Assembly (NCBI GenBank): GCA_002631855.1
Contig: NTLF01000017.1
Span: forward strand, 620,001-684,000
Direction: 5' to 3'
From: Zunongwangia sp. ESRF-bin46
Lineage (GTDB): Bacteria; Bacteroidota; Bacteroidia; Flavobacteriales; Flavobacteriaceae
DNA: 64,000 nucleotides
Shown here: piece by piece, positions 18,361 to 27,518 of the stretch
Layout: each line of letters starts with the position of its first letter
Numbering within the stretch: position 1 is the first letter of the stretch
Notes under the pieces: model-generated
Database searches by the model: none
What the model saw: only the letters and a program-made list of their open reading frames with translations
Told to the model about the DNA's origin: nothing
Position numbers and translations under genes: made by a program

Positions 18361-20694
18361 TTACCCTTTATTATTCTTAATAATTCTTTTAGAGTACGTC
18401 CCCTCTGAAGTTTTCACTTTAACTACATAAACCCCATTAGTCAATGCACTTATATTAACCGGTTGATTAACATTTGAGGTCTTTTGAACTCTTTGACCCG
18501 CCATATTATATATTGCTACTTCTTCTACACTATCATAGCTTTCCACTGAAAATGAATCTGTAGCAGGGTTAGGATATACTACAACTGCTTTGTTTTCTAT
18601 TATTTCAGGAGTTACTGATAAGGTAGTAAGGTCTATATTGTATCGTATTAACCCCATATCTTGTACTCCTAAGTAAACATCTGCCTCATTTTCTGCAAAT
18701 GTGAAAGCAGACGTTTCAGTAAGAGGGTAGTTAAGTGTTTCTGGGGTTATTTCTTCCCAGGTTTCGCCCATATCTTTACTGAAAATGATTTTTGCTTTTG
18801 CTTCCGGTAGCGGAACGTTAAAGCCGTCGGAATAATGAGTTACTGCAACAATAGCGTCTTCGGTTACAGTAGAAAAAGCCACATCATTTGTAAATTCTGA
18901 AGAAATAAGGTCCCAAGAATCCCCTTTATCTTCAGATAAGTAAATACCATTTGTTGTAGCTAACATTAATTGATTAGCATTTAAAGGGTTTTGCTCAATA
19001 TCTAAGATTAAATCATCTCTAGACATTAAGTCTTCTAATCCTGTTACGGCAAGTTCCCAAATGGCACCATCATTAGTCGACTTGTAAAAGTTTACATCTT
19101 GTGTTAAATAAATAGTCGTTTCCTCTTCACGATCTACTTGTACGGCTGTAACCACTTCTCCTGTTTGAGGTACTGGAACATTAATATCCACTATATTTTC
19201 CATATCAGTTAGATCTACTTTGTGTGCTTCAATTCCTGTAGATAACCAGCTGATATTTGGATTTGTTACTGAAGTAGACACATCTTCTAGAATTAAAAAG
19301 AACATTGAACTAGTGATTAATTTTGTATCACCTCCGTGCTCTGCACTTACATTTAAATATGAAGTATTAACTACTCTATTATTTGTAAATACACGACCAG
19401 GAACTACTGGGTCTGCAAATACTTTTAATGGAGAGCCAAAGTTTTGATCTAGCGGCTGTAAACCATATTCTTGCTCGGTATCGGTTTCAAGGTTCTTATG
19501 AATGTATCCTGAACGTAAACCGTAATACACGTGGTTTTCATTTTCTGAAGTAAAAGAGGCTACTGTCCCTGAGGAGTTAATGAAAGGATTTTCTAATTTG
19601 GTTAGCGTAGCCCCTCCATCTTCAGATAAAAATGGATAGTAATTTGCACTAATGAGTACTTCACGGGAAACAAATGGATTGTATGAAGCTGTCAGGCCAT
19701 AGTAGTAATCTTCTGGATCTATTTCTGTATACACATAGTTTTGCCAAGTAACACCGTTATCTGAAGAAACGACAATTTCATTTTCTTCAAGCACTATAAT
19801 TTCATTTGTATTTGCACTATTAAATGTGATATCGTTAATATTGTCTTGAGACATGGTCGTCCAAGTAATAGGAACGATATTCCAAGTTTCACCTCCATCG
19901 TTTGAGCGGTATAGGTTTTCTACATGAGTATCGTATCCATACCCTGTACCTAATAAAATATCATCTGAATCGTCTGGGTTAAATGCAATAGGATCGTACA
20001 TATTTCCTGGTATTTTATGCTCCCAAGTTTGTCCGGCATCAGTAGACACAAATAATCCTCCTATCACTCTTGAGGTAGATCCACCTCGCATTAAGAAAAG
20101 CTTTTCCCCATTTGCTGGTGAAATGGCTACATTGTTAATAGCTACATTATCATTTGACGGGCTGTAATATACCGGAAACCAATCTCCGCCACCATTACTT
20201 GTATAAAATACCTCGTGCGTATATGCACCCCCTAAAGAATATGTGGTATGCATAAGTGCAATGTCATTATTAGACTCTAAGATATCATACGATTCTATCA
20301 AGATGTCTGTCTCAAAAGAATTAGGAGGGGAATACGTTCTTGTAATTGTTTCGGTTGCAATATCAAACAAAGCAATAGCATTGTACTCGGTTCCTTCTGC
20401 TGAAATATTAAAACTTAAGGTCGTTCCATCATTTATAAGCCTAAGGTCTTTAATTCTTGCATATTCATCTATAGGCTCGGCATATAAAATATCCCATGAC
20501 TCGCCACCATCTGAAGAAGTAACAATATGGTTTGCAACAGTACGAGCATAAATAACATCTTCTTGTGTTTCATTATAGGTTACATCGAATAATTGTCCGT
20601 AATCATTTGCTCCTTCCAATTCAACTTGAGCAATACTGTTTTGAATTAATAAGATGTAAAAGAAAAGTAGTAATAAGGTAGTTCGTTTTTTCAT
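18361..20694 (-). CDS. T9SS-secreted sortilin/BNR-type beta-propeller protein
   Basis: 777 residues from MKKRTTLLLL (start codon 20692-20694; the frame runs on to 20733 but the extension is not signal-like). A signal peptide precedes many BNR/Asp-box motifs (SSDGGESWD, STDAGQTWE, SNDGGETWN, SEDKGDSWD, SKDMGETWE), one per propeller blade, as in sortilin/VPS10 and sialidase-like folds. The C-terminus is a type A sorting domain (VVYPNPATDSFSV, IYNMAGQRV). It is a paralogue of the interrupted protein at 23123-25432, and each has its own adjacent TPR-LuxR regulator gene. Three GTGACA sites lie 66-105 nt upstream. Confidence 0.9.
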   Translation of the reverse strand: MKKRTTLLLLFFYILLIQNSIAQVELEGANDYGQLFDVTYNETQEDVIYARTVANHIVTSSDGGESWDILYAEPIDEYARIKDLRLINDGTTLSFNISAEGTEYNAIALFDIATETITRTYSPPNSFETDILIESYDILESNNDIALMHTTYSLGGAYTHEVFYTSNGGGDWFPVYYSPSNDNVAINNVAISPANGEKLFLMRGGSTSRVIGGLFVSTDAGQTWEHKIPGNMYDPIAFNPDDSDDILLGTGYGYDTHVENLYRSNDGGETWNIVPITWTTMSQDNINDITFNSANTNEIIVLEENEIVVSSDNGVTWQNYVYTEIDPEDYYYGLTASYNPFVSREVLISANYYPFLSEDGGATLTKLENPFINSSGTVASFTSENENHVYYGLRSGYIHKNLETDTEQEYGLQPLDQNFGSPLKVFADPVVPGRVFTNNRVVNTSYLNVSAEHGGDTKLITSSMFFLILEDVSTSVTNPNISWLSTGIEAHKVDLTDMENIVDINVPVPQTGEVVTAVQVDREEETTIYLTQDVNFYKSTNDGAIWELAVTGLEDLMSRDDLILDIEQNPLNANQLMLATTNGIYLSEDKGDSWDLISSEFTNDVAFSTVTEDAIVAVTHYSDGFNVPLPEAKAKIIFSKDMGETWEEITPETLNYPLTETSAFTFAENEADVYLGVQDMGLIRYNIDLTTLSVTPEIIENKAVVVYPNPATDSFSVESYDSVEEVAIYNMAGQRVQKTSNVNQPVNISALTNGVYVVKVKTSEGTYSKRIIKNNKG

Positions 20695-20718
20695 TGTATC
20701 TATTTTGAGATTATGTGA

Positions 20719-20726
20719 TAAATATA
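20719..20726 (-). promoter_or_regulatory. Possible -7 box of the sortilin-like cargo gene
   Basis: The minus strand reads TATATTTA (one mismatch to TAnnTTTG) 25 nt before the cargo start. No TTTG at the -33 position is visible; a weak -33 would fit dependence on an activator. Confidence 0.3.
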
Positions 20727-20759
20727 GATACAAGAGGCGGTTTGCAGCCTAATTAGACC

Positions 20760-20799
20760 GTGACATTTCGTGACACAATCACTTTATTAGCGTGACATG
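20760..20799 (-). promoter_or_regulatory. Three phased GTGACA sites, candidate activator operator
   Basis: GTGACA occurs at 20760-20765, 20770-20775 and 20792-20797, the last extended to GTGACATG. On the cargo's strand each reads TGTCAC. Start-to-start spacing is 10 and 22 bp, about one and two helical turns, so the sites face the same side of the DNA. They lie between the regulator stop (20804) and the cargo start (20694). The same GTGACATG with a GTGATG 21 bp away precedes the paralogous cargo gene. Confidence 0.45.
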
Positions 20800-20803
20800 A
20801 AGC

Positions 20804-22438
20804 CTAAACCCTTGATAAATAAGCATGGAGCGTAGTGTTAATTGGAAGGTCTATTTTTTTGGAAATTCGTTCTTTTCGTTTTCTACAAGACTGTGGAGTG
20901 ATGTTTAAGAGCGATGCGATTTCTTTATTACTCAAATTCATGTATAAATATGTGATAAAACGAATGTCACTCGGAGTCAGTTTTGGATGTTTGCTTCGTA
21001 ACCTATCTAGAAAACCTTGATTAATCTCTTCAAAGTGGGTAAAAAAGCTATCCCATTGGGTGTCTTTTTTTAAATGCTTTTTTAGTTCGTTTATCTGTTT
21101 TTTCAATTGAGGGTTATCGGCAATTTCGGTGTGCTTAGATAATGACTGAACCACTTCTTCTATTAAATCATTTTTACTGGATAAGTACAATGCTTTTGCT
21201 GTGAGCTTTCTGTTCTTTACTTCCAGCTCATTTTTGAGTCGTTCTTGTTCTAATAATGCTAGCGCTTCTTTTTCACGCAACTGCTTCTCTATAACTAAGT
21301 GATCACTTTTCTCTTTTGCCAGTTCTAGCTCTACAATCTTTTTACGTTGTTTGTGTTTTACCGAATTGCTTCTATACACCCAAATTATAAAGCCCATACA
21401 TAACACGGCAATACCTATAATGCTATAGAAGAAACGCCGTTCTTGCTTTAAAACTTCTTTGCTTTCAGAAAGTTCGTGTTGGTAGTTTTGAAGTTGAAAT
21501 TTCACTTTTTCATTTTCAAACAATTTTCTGTTTCTTATTGTATTTAAAGAATCGGCAGCGATGATTACAGAATCTTTATAGGCGATTGCCTTCTCAAAAT
21601 CACCTGTTTTACCATATAACTCGGATAGGTAATCATAAACCTCTGTTTGGTTTTCCAAGCCTTTTTGAACTTGACGAGCTTCTAATGTATAGTCTAATGC
21701 TTTTGATAACTGGTTGCGTTCTTCGTTAATTTGAGCCAATACCAGCAGAATAAATACTCTATTCTCTAGTTGTGATACTCCTTGTAATTCGGGCAATAAG
21801 CTTAAGGCTATTTTTTCAGCTTTGGTATATTGTTCTTTGAGCAAGAACATTTCAGCCTGTGCCATTTTACCCTGTAGCAATACATTGGGGGTATTTTTTA
21901 AAAGGGGTAATGCTTCATCTATATAATATTGAGCCGAATCTACCTCCTTCATTTTGTTAGAGACCAATGCTAGGTTTACAGCATAGTACCCTACTTTCAC
22001 CTCATCTTTTACTTGTTTCGCTTTTTCGTAAGCCTTAAAAAAGTATTTTTTTGCTTGAGAGCGTTCTTCTTCTTGAAAATAGAGAATTCCTATATTGTTG
22101 AGGACGGTCATTTCTTGACGTGACCCCAAATGTTCAATTGCTATTTCGTAGGCTTCTAAATAATGCTGAAGTGCTTCACCATAATCTGAGAGTAAGTAAT
22201 AGTTTGAGCCTATATTAAGTGTGGCTCTAAACGCCTGCTCATACCATTGTTTTTTTTGAGCCATTGCTTGAGTTTCTACCAAAAGCTCTAATGATTGAGT
22301 ATGTTTTTTTTCAAACATTAATTCAATCCCTTCTTCAATACGATCGTCTGCTTGCGTAGAAGTTTCTATCTGTGCAAGACCGCCTATGGAAGACACTATA
22401 AACATAAGCACTATGAGGAAACGTGCGGGTATAAGCAT
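20804..22438 (-). CDS. Membrane-bound TPR regulator with LuxR-type HTH (copy 1)
   Basis: 544 residues: signal peptide (1-22, ending GLAQ), TPR hairpins at ~30-300 (repeating A..Y...A pattern such as YGEALQHYLEAYEIA), transmembrane helix 337-356, coiled-coil 362-420, and a C-terminal LuxR/GerE-type helix-turn-helix. The last ends LTPSDIRFITYLYMNLSNKE, IASLLNITPQSCRKRKERI. The fold suggests a periplasmic sensor directly coupled to a cytoplasmic DNA-binding domain, without phosphorelay domains. It is a clear paralogue of the 25547-27199 protein and sits immediately upstream of a beta-propeller T9SS cargo gene. Confidence 0.88.
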   Translation of the reverse strand: MLIPARFLIVLMFIVSSIGGLAQIETSTQADDRIEEGIELMFEKKHTQSLELLVETQAMAQKKQWYEQAFRATLNIGSNYYLLSDYGEALQHYLEAYEIAIEHLGSRQEMTVLNNIGILYFQEEERSQAKKYFFKAYEKAKQVKDEVKVGYYAVNLALVSNKMKEVDSAQYYIDEALPLLKNTPNVLLQGKMAQAEMFLLKEQYTKAEKIALSLLPELQGVSQLENRVFILLVLAQINEERNQLSKALDYTLEARQVQKGLENQTEVYDYLSELYGKTGDFEKAIAYKDSVIIAADSLNTIRNRKLFENEKVKFQLQNYQHELSESKEVLKQERRFFYSIIGIAVLCMGFIIWVYRSNSVKHKQRKKIVELELAKEKSDHLVIEKQLREKEALALLEQERLKNELEVKNRKLTAKALYLSSKNDLIEEVVQSLSKHTEIADNPQLKKQINELKKHLKKDTQWDSFFTHFEEINQGFLDRLRSKHPKLTPSDIRFITYLYMNLSNKEIASLLNITPQSCRKRKERISKKIDLPINTTLHAYLSRV

Positions 22439-22571
22439 GTGTATCTAACCTTTTTTAAAAGGCTAAAAATAGTTAAAAGTTAGCGGTTTTACATTTTTAA
22501 ATATAACCCACTCACTTTAAGCACTTACTTCTCTGGCTTTATATGTTTTTCGGATAGTTATCGCTAGTATA

Positions 22572-22934
22572 TTATGCTTCTTGAAGCCAAGAAATAGCTT
22601 TATCCCGTTCATTAGGCTCAAAGCCTTCTCCTTTTATACCCGGCATAATGGTTCCCATTACATCGGCAGAATCTTCTAACCATTCTTTTTTAGATACAAT
22701 AGCTACCGCTTTTATAGCACCCCAATAATTAAACCCTACTTTTAGGTCTTCCCACATGGCATTAACGGTAGGCCATTTAAACTCTTGGTAGTCTACAAAC
22801 AGTTTAATTTCATTATACTTTTGCTCGTGTTGTTCTAATACCGGATTTATACGGTCATAATCTTCTTTTGTCACTTTACCAGAGACTACTATTCCTAATA
22901 TATCATCTGGAAGATCATTAATTATCGTAAACAT
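22572..22934 (-). CDS. SpoIIAA-like (STAS-related) protein
   Basis: 120 residues from MFTIINDLPDDI (start codon 22932-22934, chosen over 22976 because family members begin just before this strand). The alternating beta-alpha pattern, ILGIVVSGKVTKEDY near the start and the KLFVDYQEF strand match the SpoIIAA-like/DUF3478 family, a STAS-fold group whose role is unknown. No signal or membrane segment, so cytoplasmic. It sits alone between the two regulator-cargo units. An ATGACATG (minus strand, 22997-23004) 63 nt upstream resembles half of the operator motif proposed for those units. Confidence 0.78.
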   Translation of the reverse strand: MFTIINDLPDDILGIVVSGKVTKEDYDRINPVLEQHEQKYNEIKLFVDYQEFKWPTVNAMWEDLKVGFNYWGAIKAVAIVSKKEWLEDSADVMGTIMPGIKGEGFEPNERDKAISWLQEA

Positions 22935-23058
22935 AGTCGTATATTTTTTTGTTAGACTACTTAAAACTACGTACATACCTAGTTATCAGCAATTTTCATG
23001 TCATAAAATACTATTAAAGAATCGTGAAATTTTTCTTATTCTGAAAAGATATTAATAG

Positions 23059-23085
23059 AAAAACCCTCACGTACAGTGTGAGGGT
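23059..23085 (-). terminator. Terminator after interrupted T9SS gene
   Basis: On the minus strand ACCCTCAC (23085-23078) pairs with GTGAGGGT (23070-23063) over a 7-nt loop and is followed by TTTTT; it lies 37 nt past the stop of the interrupted cargo gene. Confidence 0.8.
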
Positions 23086-23122
23086 CTTCTTGAGTACTAA
23101 CCATTAACTAAACCTAATTACC

Positions 23123-25432
23123 TTATTTTTTGAGTACTCGTTTTACAAAGTAATTGCCTTCAGCATTTTTAATTTTTACAAAATATACACCACTATCTAA
23201 TTGGGCGATGTTGATTTGCTTTTCAGATGAAGGCTTCATTACTTGCTGCCCTAAATTATTATAGATAGCTACTGAAGTAACTGTACCGCCATTCTCTTTA
23301 ATATTAATTGTATTGGTTGCCGGATTTGGATACACAACAAATGGGTTGCTGCTTTCTTCCAAAGCTGGAGTACCTAATTCTGTTAGGTCTATTGTGTACT
23401 TAATTAAGCCCAAATCAAAAGTAGCTATGTAAGCATCTACGCTTTCTTCATGAAACTTATAGGCCATACTCGCAGAACCAGCATGGGCAAACTCTTCAAA
23501 AGGCACATCTTCCCAAGTTTCACCATTGTCTTTTGTATAAACCATTTTGCTTTGTATTCCATTATTTGAATGAATGGATGCTACGGCATGCTGATCGTTT
23601 ACTGTTGAATAATCTACTTTACGTATGTTATTACCATCATAGGCTTTGGTCCAGTTTTCTGCATTGTCACGTGTTGTGTAAATACCATTACTAGCCGTAA
23701 GATTAAATTCGCCTTCATGGAATGGGCTTTCTTCAATATCAAAAATAATATCGGTGGATGGGTTGATATTAAGTCCGTTACTTTTTTCTTCCCAAGTATC
23801 GCCACCGTCTTCTGAACGGTATACGTGAGCACCAACAGTTATATAAACAATATCTGAATTGGTTTCATCTATATGGACATCTGTCAGTATATCTGATTCC
23901 GGTAAATTGATGGTAGTTACTTCTGGATTGTTAGGGTCTGTAAAGTCGATAATCCTTCAGCCTTGATTTAAAAAGGAAACCCAGATTATATTCGGGTTTG
24001 TTGGATCGGTTGTCAAACTTATCAACTTGTCATTAAAGTTACTATACAAAAAAGTATAGCTTTCTCCATGATTGTCACTTACGTTTAATGAAGAGCTTGT
24101 AAACGTACTTTCATATTTGTATACTCGGCCAGTGGTTAACTTATCCACAAAATAAACTGGGGCATCAAACCCAAATACCAGATTTAACGGTTGAACATCA
24201 TAAGCGTTTACCGTACCTGTAGTAAGATTTTCATGTACCAGCCCTCTTTGTACTCCATGATATAAGTGATCGTCTTTACCAGCATGATAAGCCGCCATAA
24301 TAGTGAAGTAGAATGGGTTGTATACCCTACTGAATGTTTCTCCTCCGTCATCAGATTTAATTGGGTGGTAGTCTGCGTTTACAAAGAGTTCGCCATTTTC
24401 AAAAGGGCTGAAGGATAAGTTAATACCATAATAATAGCCGTCAAGGTTATCGAGTGGATATACTGTTTTTTCCCAAGTATCCCAATCATCATGAGTTATT
24501 ACCACTTCGTTTTCTTCTAAAAGAATAATATTATCCATATCTAAAGGATTATAGGCAATAGCAGTTATATTATCTAATACACCTTCTTCCCAAGTAATAG
24601 GAATTATATTCCAGGTATCACCACCGTCTGTACTACGATATAAATTTTCTTCGTGACCGTTATTTTCGTCCCCAATAAATGTCCCTACTAAAATTGTATC
24701 GGCATCATCTGGTTTAAAGGTGATTACTTTATAGTTATTCCCTGGTATTTTTTCTTCCCAAGTTGTGCCTGCGTTTTCAGAAATCAACAAGCCGCCTTCT
24801 TCGGTATTGGGACTTGCCCCTCTAGCTATGAATAGTTTTTCGGGATCGTTAGGGCTAATGGCTACATTATTAGGGAAAATACCATTGTTATTTTCAGTGT
24901 AATATACCATTTCCCAAGTATCCCCACCATCTGCTGTGTAATACACTTTTGCGTATCCGGAAAATCCTATTTTATAAGCTTGGTGCACTAATGCAACATC
25001 TGGATCATTTTCATGGACAGCATACGAGTTGATCCATACCTTATCTGAATCTGAAGTAATAGGTGGTGTATATTGATTGATTATTTCATCTTGATCAATA
25101 TCATACAAATACACTGCATTTTTAGTTAATGTAGCAGAGTATTGTGCTGAAAAGCTCAACGTATTATCGGGAAGTAGTTTTAGGTTGTTTAAATGCACGC
25201 CATTTTCAGAGAAACTATATAATACTTCCCAAGTTTCTCCTTTGTCGTTGGATTGCATAATGTGGCTCCCCAGTGTAACAGCATATAATCTGTTTTCAAT
25301 GGTAGGATGGTATATAATGTCATACATGCGTCCATACTCCTCAGAGCCTTCATAAGTAATTTCTGTTTGTGCGGACATCTCGGCACTTACTAACATACCT
25401 ATGAGTGTAAAAAAAATAAGTAGTTGTTTCAT
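23123..25432 (-). pseudogene. T9SS-secreted BNR beta-propeller protein interrupted by one TGA
   Basis: Start codon 25430-25432 (MKQLLIFFTL, signal peptide ending MSAQ). The frame runs through BNR/Asp-box blades (SNDKGETWE, TADGGDTWE, STDGGDTWN, SDDGGETFS) to a TGA at 23957-23959, after NIIWVSFLNQG. The same frame then continues without another stop through further blades (SEDGGDTWE, KDNGETWE) to a type A sorting domain (VVYPNPATNTINI, IYNNLGQQV) and stops at 23123. Without the TGA it would be a ~769-residue paralogue of the 18361-20694 protein, aligning across the break (NPNISWLS versus NPNIIWVS). As it stands, the 491-residue N-terminal part would reach the periplasm without its sorting signal. 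A sequencing error, a recent nonsense mutation or readthrough are all possible. Confidence 0.85.
23957..23959 (-). other. In-frame TGA interrupting the T9SS cargo gene
   Basis: The minus strand reads GGC TGA AGG at 23962-23954. It is the only stop in an otherwise continuous frame, and no frameshift is needed to join the two halves. One substitution of the TGA (for example to CGA, GGA or TGG) would restore the protein. Confidence 0.85.
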
Positions 25433-25463
25433 AATATATTCTATGGTTTTTAATTTATTGAGC

Positions 25464-25494
25464 CAAATGTTTAAAAAAAACACAGCTCTTCAAA
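25464..25494 (-). promoter_or_regulatory. Bacteroidota-type promoter of the interrupted cargo gene
   Basis: On the minus strand TTTG (25494-25491) is followed after exactly 19 nt by AACATTTG (25471-25464), one mismatch to TAnnTTTG, and the start codon lies 31 nt further on. Element order and the 19-nt spacing match the Bacteroidota sigma factor consensus. The GTGACATG site begins 20 bp upstream of the -33 element, a typical activator position. Confidence 0.6.
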
Positions 25495-25513
25495 AAAACC
25501 AATATGAAATAGT

Positions 25514-25540
25514 GTGACATGTTTGAGCAAAAATGTGATG
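25514..25540 (-). promoter_or_regulatory. GTGACATG/GTGATG pair, candidate activator operator
   Basis: GTGACATG at 25514-25521 and the related GTGATG at 25535-25540 are 21 bp apart, two helical turns. The pair lies between the regulator stop (25547) and the promoter of its neighbouring cargo gene. It matches the GTGACATG at 20792-20799 and the 22-bp spacing found at the paralogous locus. Confidence 0.45.
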
Positions 25541-25546
25541 CCCTTT

Positions 25547-27199
25547 TTAAATAGTTGATAAGTAGTCGTATAGCTTAGAGCTATCCGTTAAATTCATTTT
25601 TTTGGAAATTCGCTCTTTACGCTTTCTACATGCTCCTGCAGTAATACTTAGGATGGCTGCAATTTCTTTTGTGGTTAGATTCATATAGACATAAGAGATA
25701 AACCGAAGGTCGTTTGCATTTAATTCTGGGTGCTTTTCTTTTACATCACTTAAAAACCCTTGATTTACTTCTTCAAAGTGTTTGATAAAGTCTTCCCATT
25801 CGTTATCGGACTTGATAAGGCCTTTCAACTTTCTTATGTAGGCTCTTAATTTACTTTCCTGTTCTAAACCCTGAGATGCTTCAAGATCTACTACTATTGA
25901 AGCAAGTAACTCGTTTCGTTCTATAAGATGTAGGGCTTTAGCCGATAGTTTTCGGTTACGTGATTCTATTTCATTTTTAAGGCGCTCTTCTTCTAATAAT
26001 GCCCTTGCCTCTTCTTCTTTTAGCTTTTTTTCAAGTAACAGTTTATCACTTTTTTCTTTTTCCAGTTCTAAGGTCATTACTTCTTGACTACGCGAATGAA
26101 TTATTTTTCGTTGTTTGCCTTTTATGTAGCTGTTGCGTAGTGCCCAGGCGATTAAAAGTATAATTATAATTGCAGCAGTTAGTACTATATAAAATACTTT
26201 TCTTTCAGACTGTAATAGCTTTTGATTTTCAAGTAATTGATTGCGATAGTTTTGTATTTCAAACTTCACCCTATTGGTTTCAAAAAGTCGGCCGTTCTTT
26301 ATTTCATTCAGTTGTTTAATTGCTGCTGTGGCAGAATCTTTTACTGCAAGAGCCTGTTCTAAATCGCCGGCTTTTCTATGTATGTTTGATAGATGTTGAA
26401 ATGCATTTAATCTATCTTCAACATTACTTGAGTGTTGTATTATAGTGTTTGAGTATTTCCGAGCGACAGCTATATTATCTTCATTATAAGTAATTTCAGA
26501 AAGTAACTGCAGCGCTACTATTTGTGATTCTTCTAATTTTTCAATTTTTGAGGTAGGCACCAATGGCTCTAAAATAGTTTTTGCTTCTTGATTCGCTCCT
26601 TTTAACTTAAGGTTCTCTGCTTTCCCTAAGTAAGCTTTCTGTACAATATCCGGTAAGCCTTGAAGTAACGGGATAGCTTTATCAAAGTATTTCTCAGCCT
26701 TGTCCAGTTCTTGCTTTTTATTTGCTACCAATCCTAAGTTAACAGCATAAAATCCAATTTTTGTAGAGTCTTCTCGCTCTAAAGCTATTTCATAGGCCTT
26801 GGTAAAGTATTCTTCGGCCTTGTCCATCTTCTCTTCTTTCATATACAAGATGGCTATATTATTGAGTACAATCATTTCATACTTTGCGTCCAATTCTTTT
26901 ATAGCAATAGTATATGCCTCTAGGTAGTTGTCTAACGCTTCCCCATAGTCAAGCATGGAATAATAATTAGCACCTATATTATTAATGGCCAAAAACTGTT
27001 GTTTATCCCAGTTGTTATCTCGTGCCATAGACTGAGCTTTCACCAGTAGCTCAAGCGATTGTGTATGCTCTTTTTCAAGCATAAGGTTAACTCCTTTTCT
27101 AATAAGACTATCACAGGTAGCTAGGTTGTTTTCTTGTGCAACACTAGACAAAGGGGCCCATAACAATATGAGTAACCATACAAAAAGTTGTTTGTTCAT
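25547..27199 (-). CDS. Membrane-bound TPR regulator with LuxR-type HTH (copy 2)
   Basis: 550 residues with the same order as the 20804-22438 protein: signal peptide (ending SVAQ), TPR region including the shared KEHTQSLELLVKAQSMA and DYGEALDNYLEAY segments, a transmembrane helix around 336-356 (IVLTAAIIIILLIAWAL), a long Glu/Lys-rich coiled-coil, and a C-terminal LuxR-type HTH. The recognition-helix region CRKRKERISKK is identical in both paralogues. This predicts that both bind similar DNA. It directly precedes the interrupted beta-propeller cargo gene on the same strand. Confidence 0.88.
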   Translation of the reverse strand: MNKQLFVWLLILLWAPLSSVAQENNLATCDSLIRKGVNLMLEKEHTQSLELLVKAQSMARDNNWDKQQFLAINNIGANYYSMLDYGEALDNYLEAYTIAIKELDAKYEMIVLNNIAILYMKEEKMDKAEEYFTKAYEIALEREDSTKIGFYAVNLGLVANKKQELDKAEKYFDKAIPLLQGLPDIVQKAYLGKAENLKLKGANQEAKTILEPLVPTSKIEKLEESQIVALQLLSEITYNEDNIAVARKYSNTIIQHSSNVEDRLNAFQHLSNIHRKAGDLEQALAVKDSATAAIKQLNEIKNGRLFETNRVKFEIQNYRNQLLENQKLLQSERKVFYIVLTAAIIIILLIAWALRNSYIKGKQRKIIHSRSQEVMTLELEKEKSDKLLLEKKLKEEEARALLEEERLKNEIESRNRKLSAKALHLIERNELLASIVVDLEASQGLEQESKLRAYIRKLKGLIKSDNEWEDFIKHFEEVNQGFLSDVKEKHPELNANDLRFISYVYMNLTTKEIAAILSITAGACRKRKERISKKMNLTDSSKLYDYLSTI

Positions 27200-27518
27200 T
27201 CAGTCTGCTTTAAAAGGCAAAATTAACTATAAAGATTTTGTTTTTATAACACCAAGACCGTGTGGCATATTGTTATAGATAAACACGAATTTGTTACTAT
27301 TGATACGTGTAGGAAAATATTCTCAAGTACGACGGGGTTTAAACCCTTAAAATTATTTACTTTTAAAGTATTCAAAACCTACACACTATCCCCTACTTTT
27401 TTTAGTGATTTTTTGGTGCCTCATTACTTTATGTAAGAAGCCTATTTAACTGTAATGGTTTATAGTCTTAATAATACGCAAGTAATTTGTCAATTAGTAA
27501 TAACTAAATATAAACACT
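27200..27518. other. Divergent intergenic region
   Basis: 319 bp between the divergently transcribed TPR-LuxR regulator and a secreted protein gene. It contains the 12-bp palindrome GGGTTTAAACCC at 27334-27345 and must hold both promoters, but no good TTTG-N19-TAnnTTTG match was found. No small ORF or RNA gene is apparent. Confidence 0.4.

Noticed and set aside
23614-23835. Minus-strand ORF within the interrupted cargo gene
   Set aside because: It is out of frame with the continuous propeller-coding frame and is a shadow.
27334-27345. Palindrome GGGTTTAAACCC as an operator
   Set aside because: A single 12-bp palindrome in AT-rich DNA, with no second copy seen at related promoters; no support for function.
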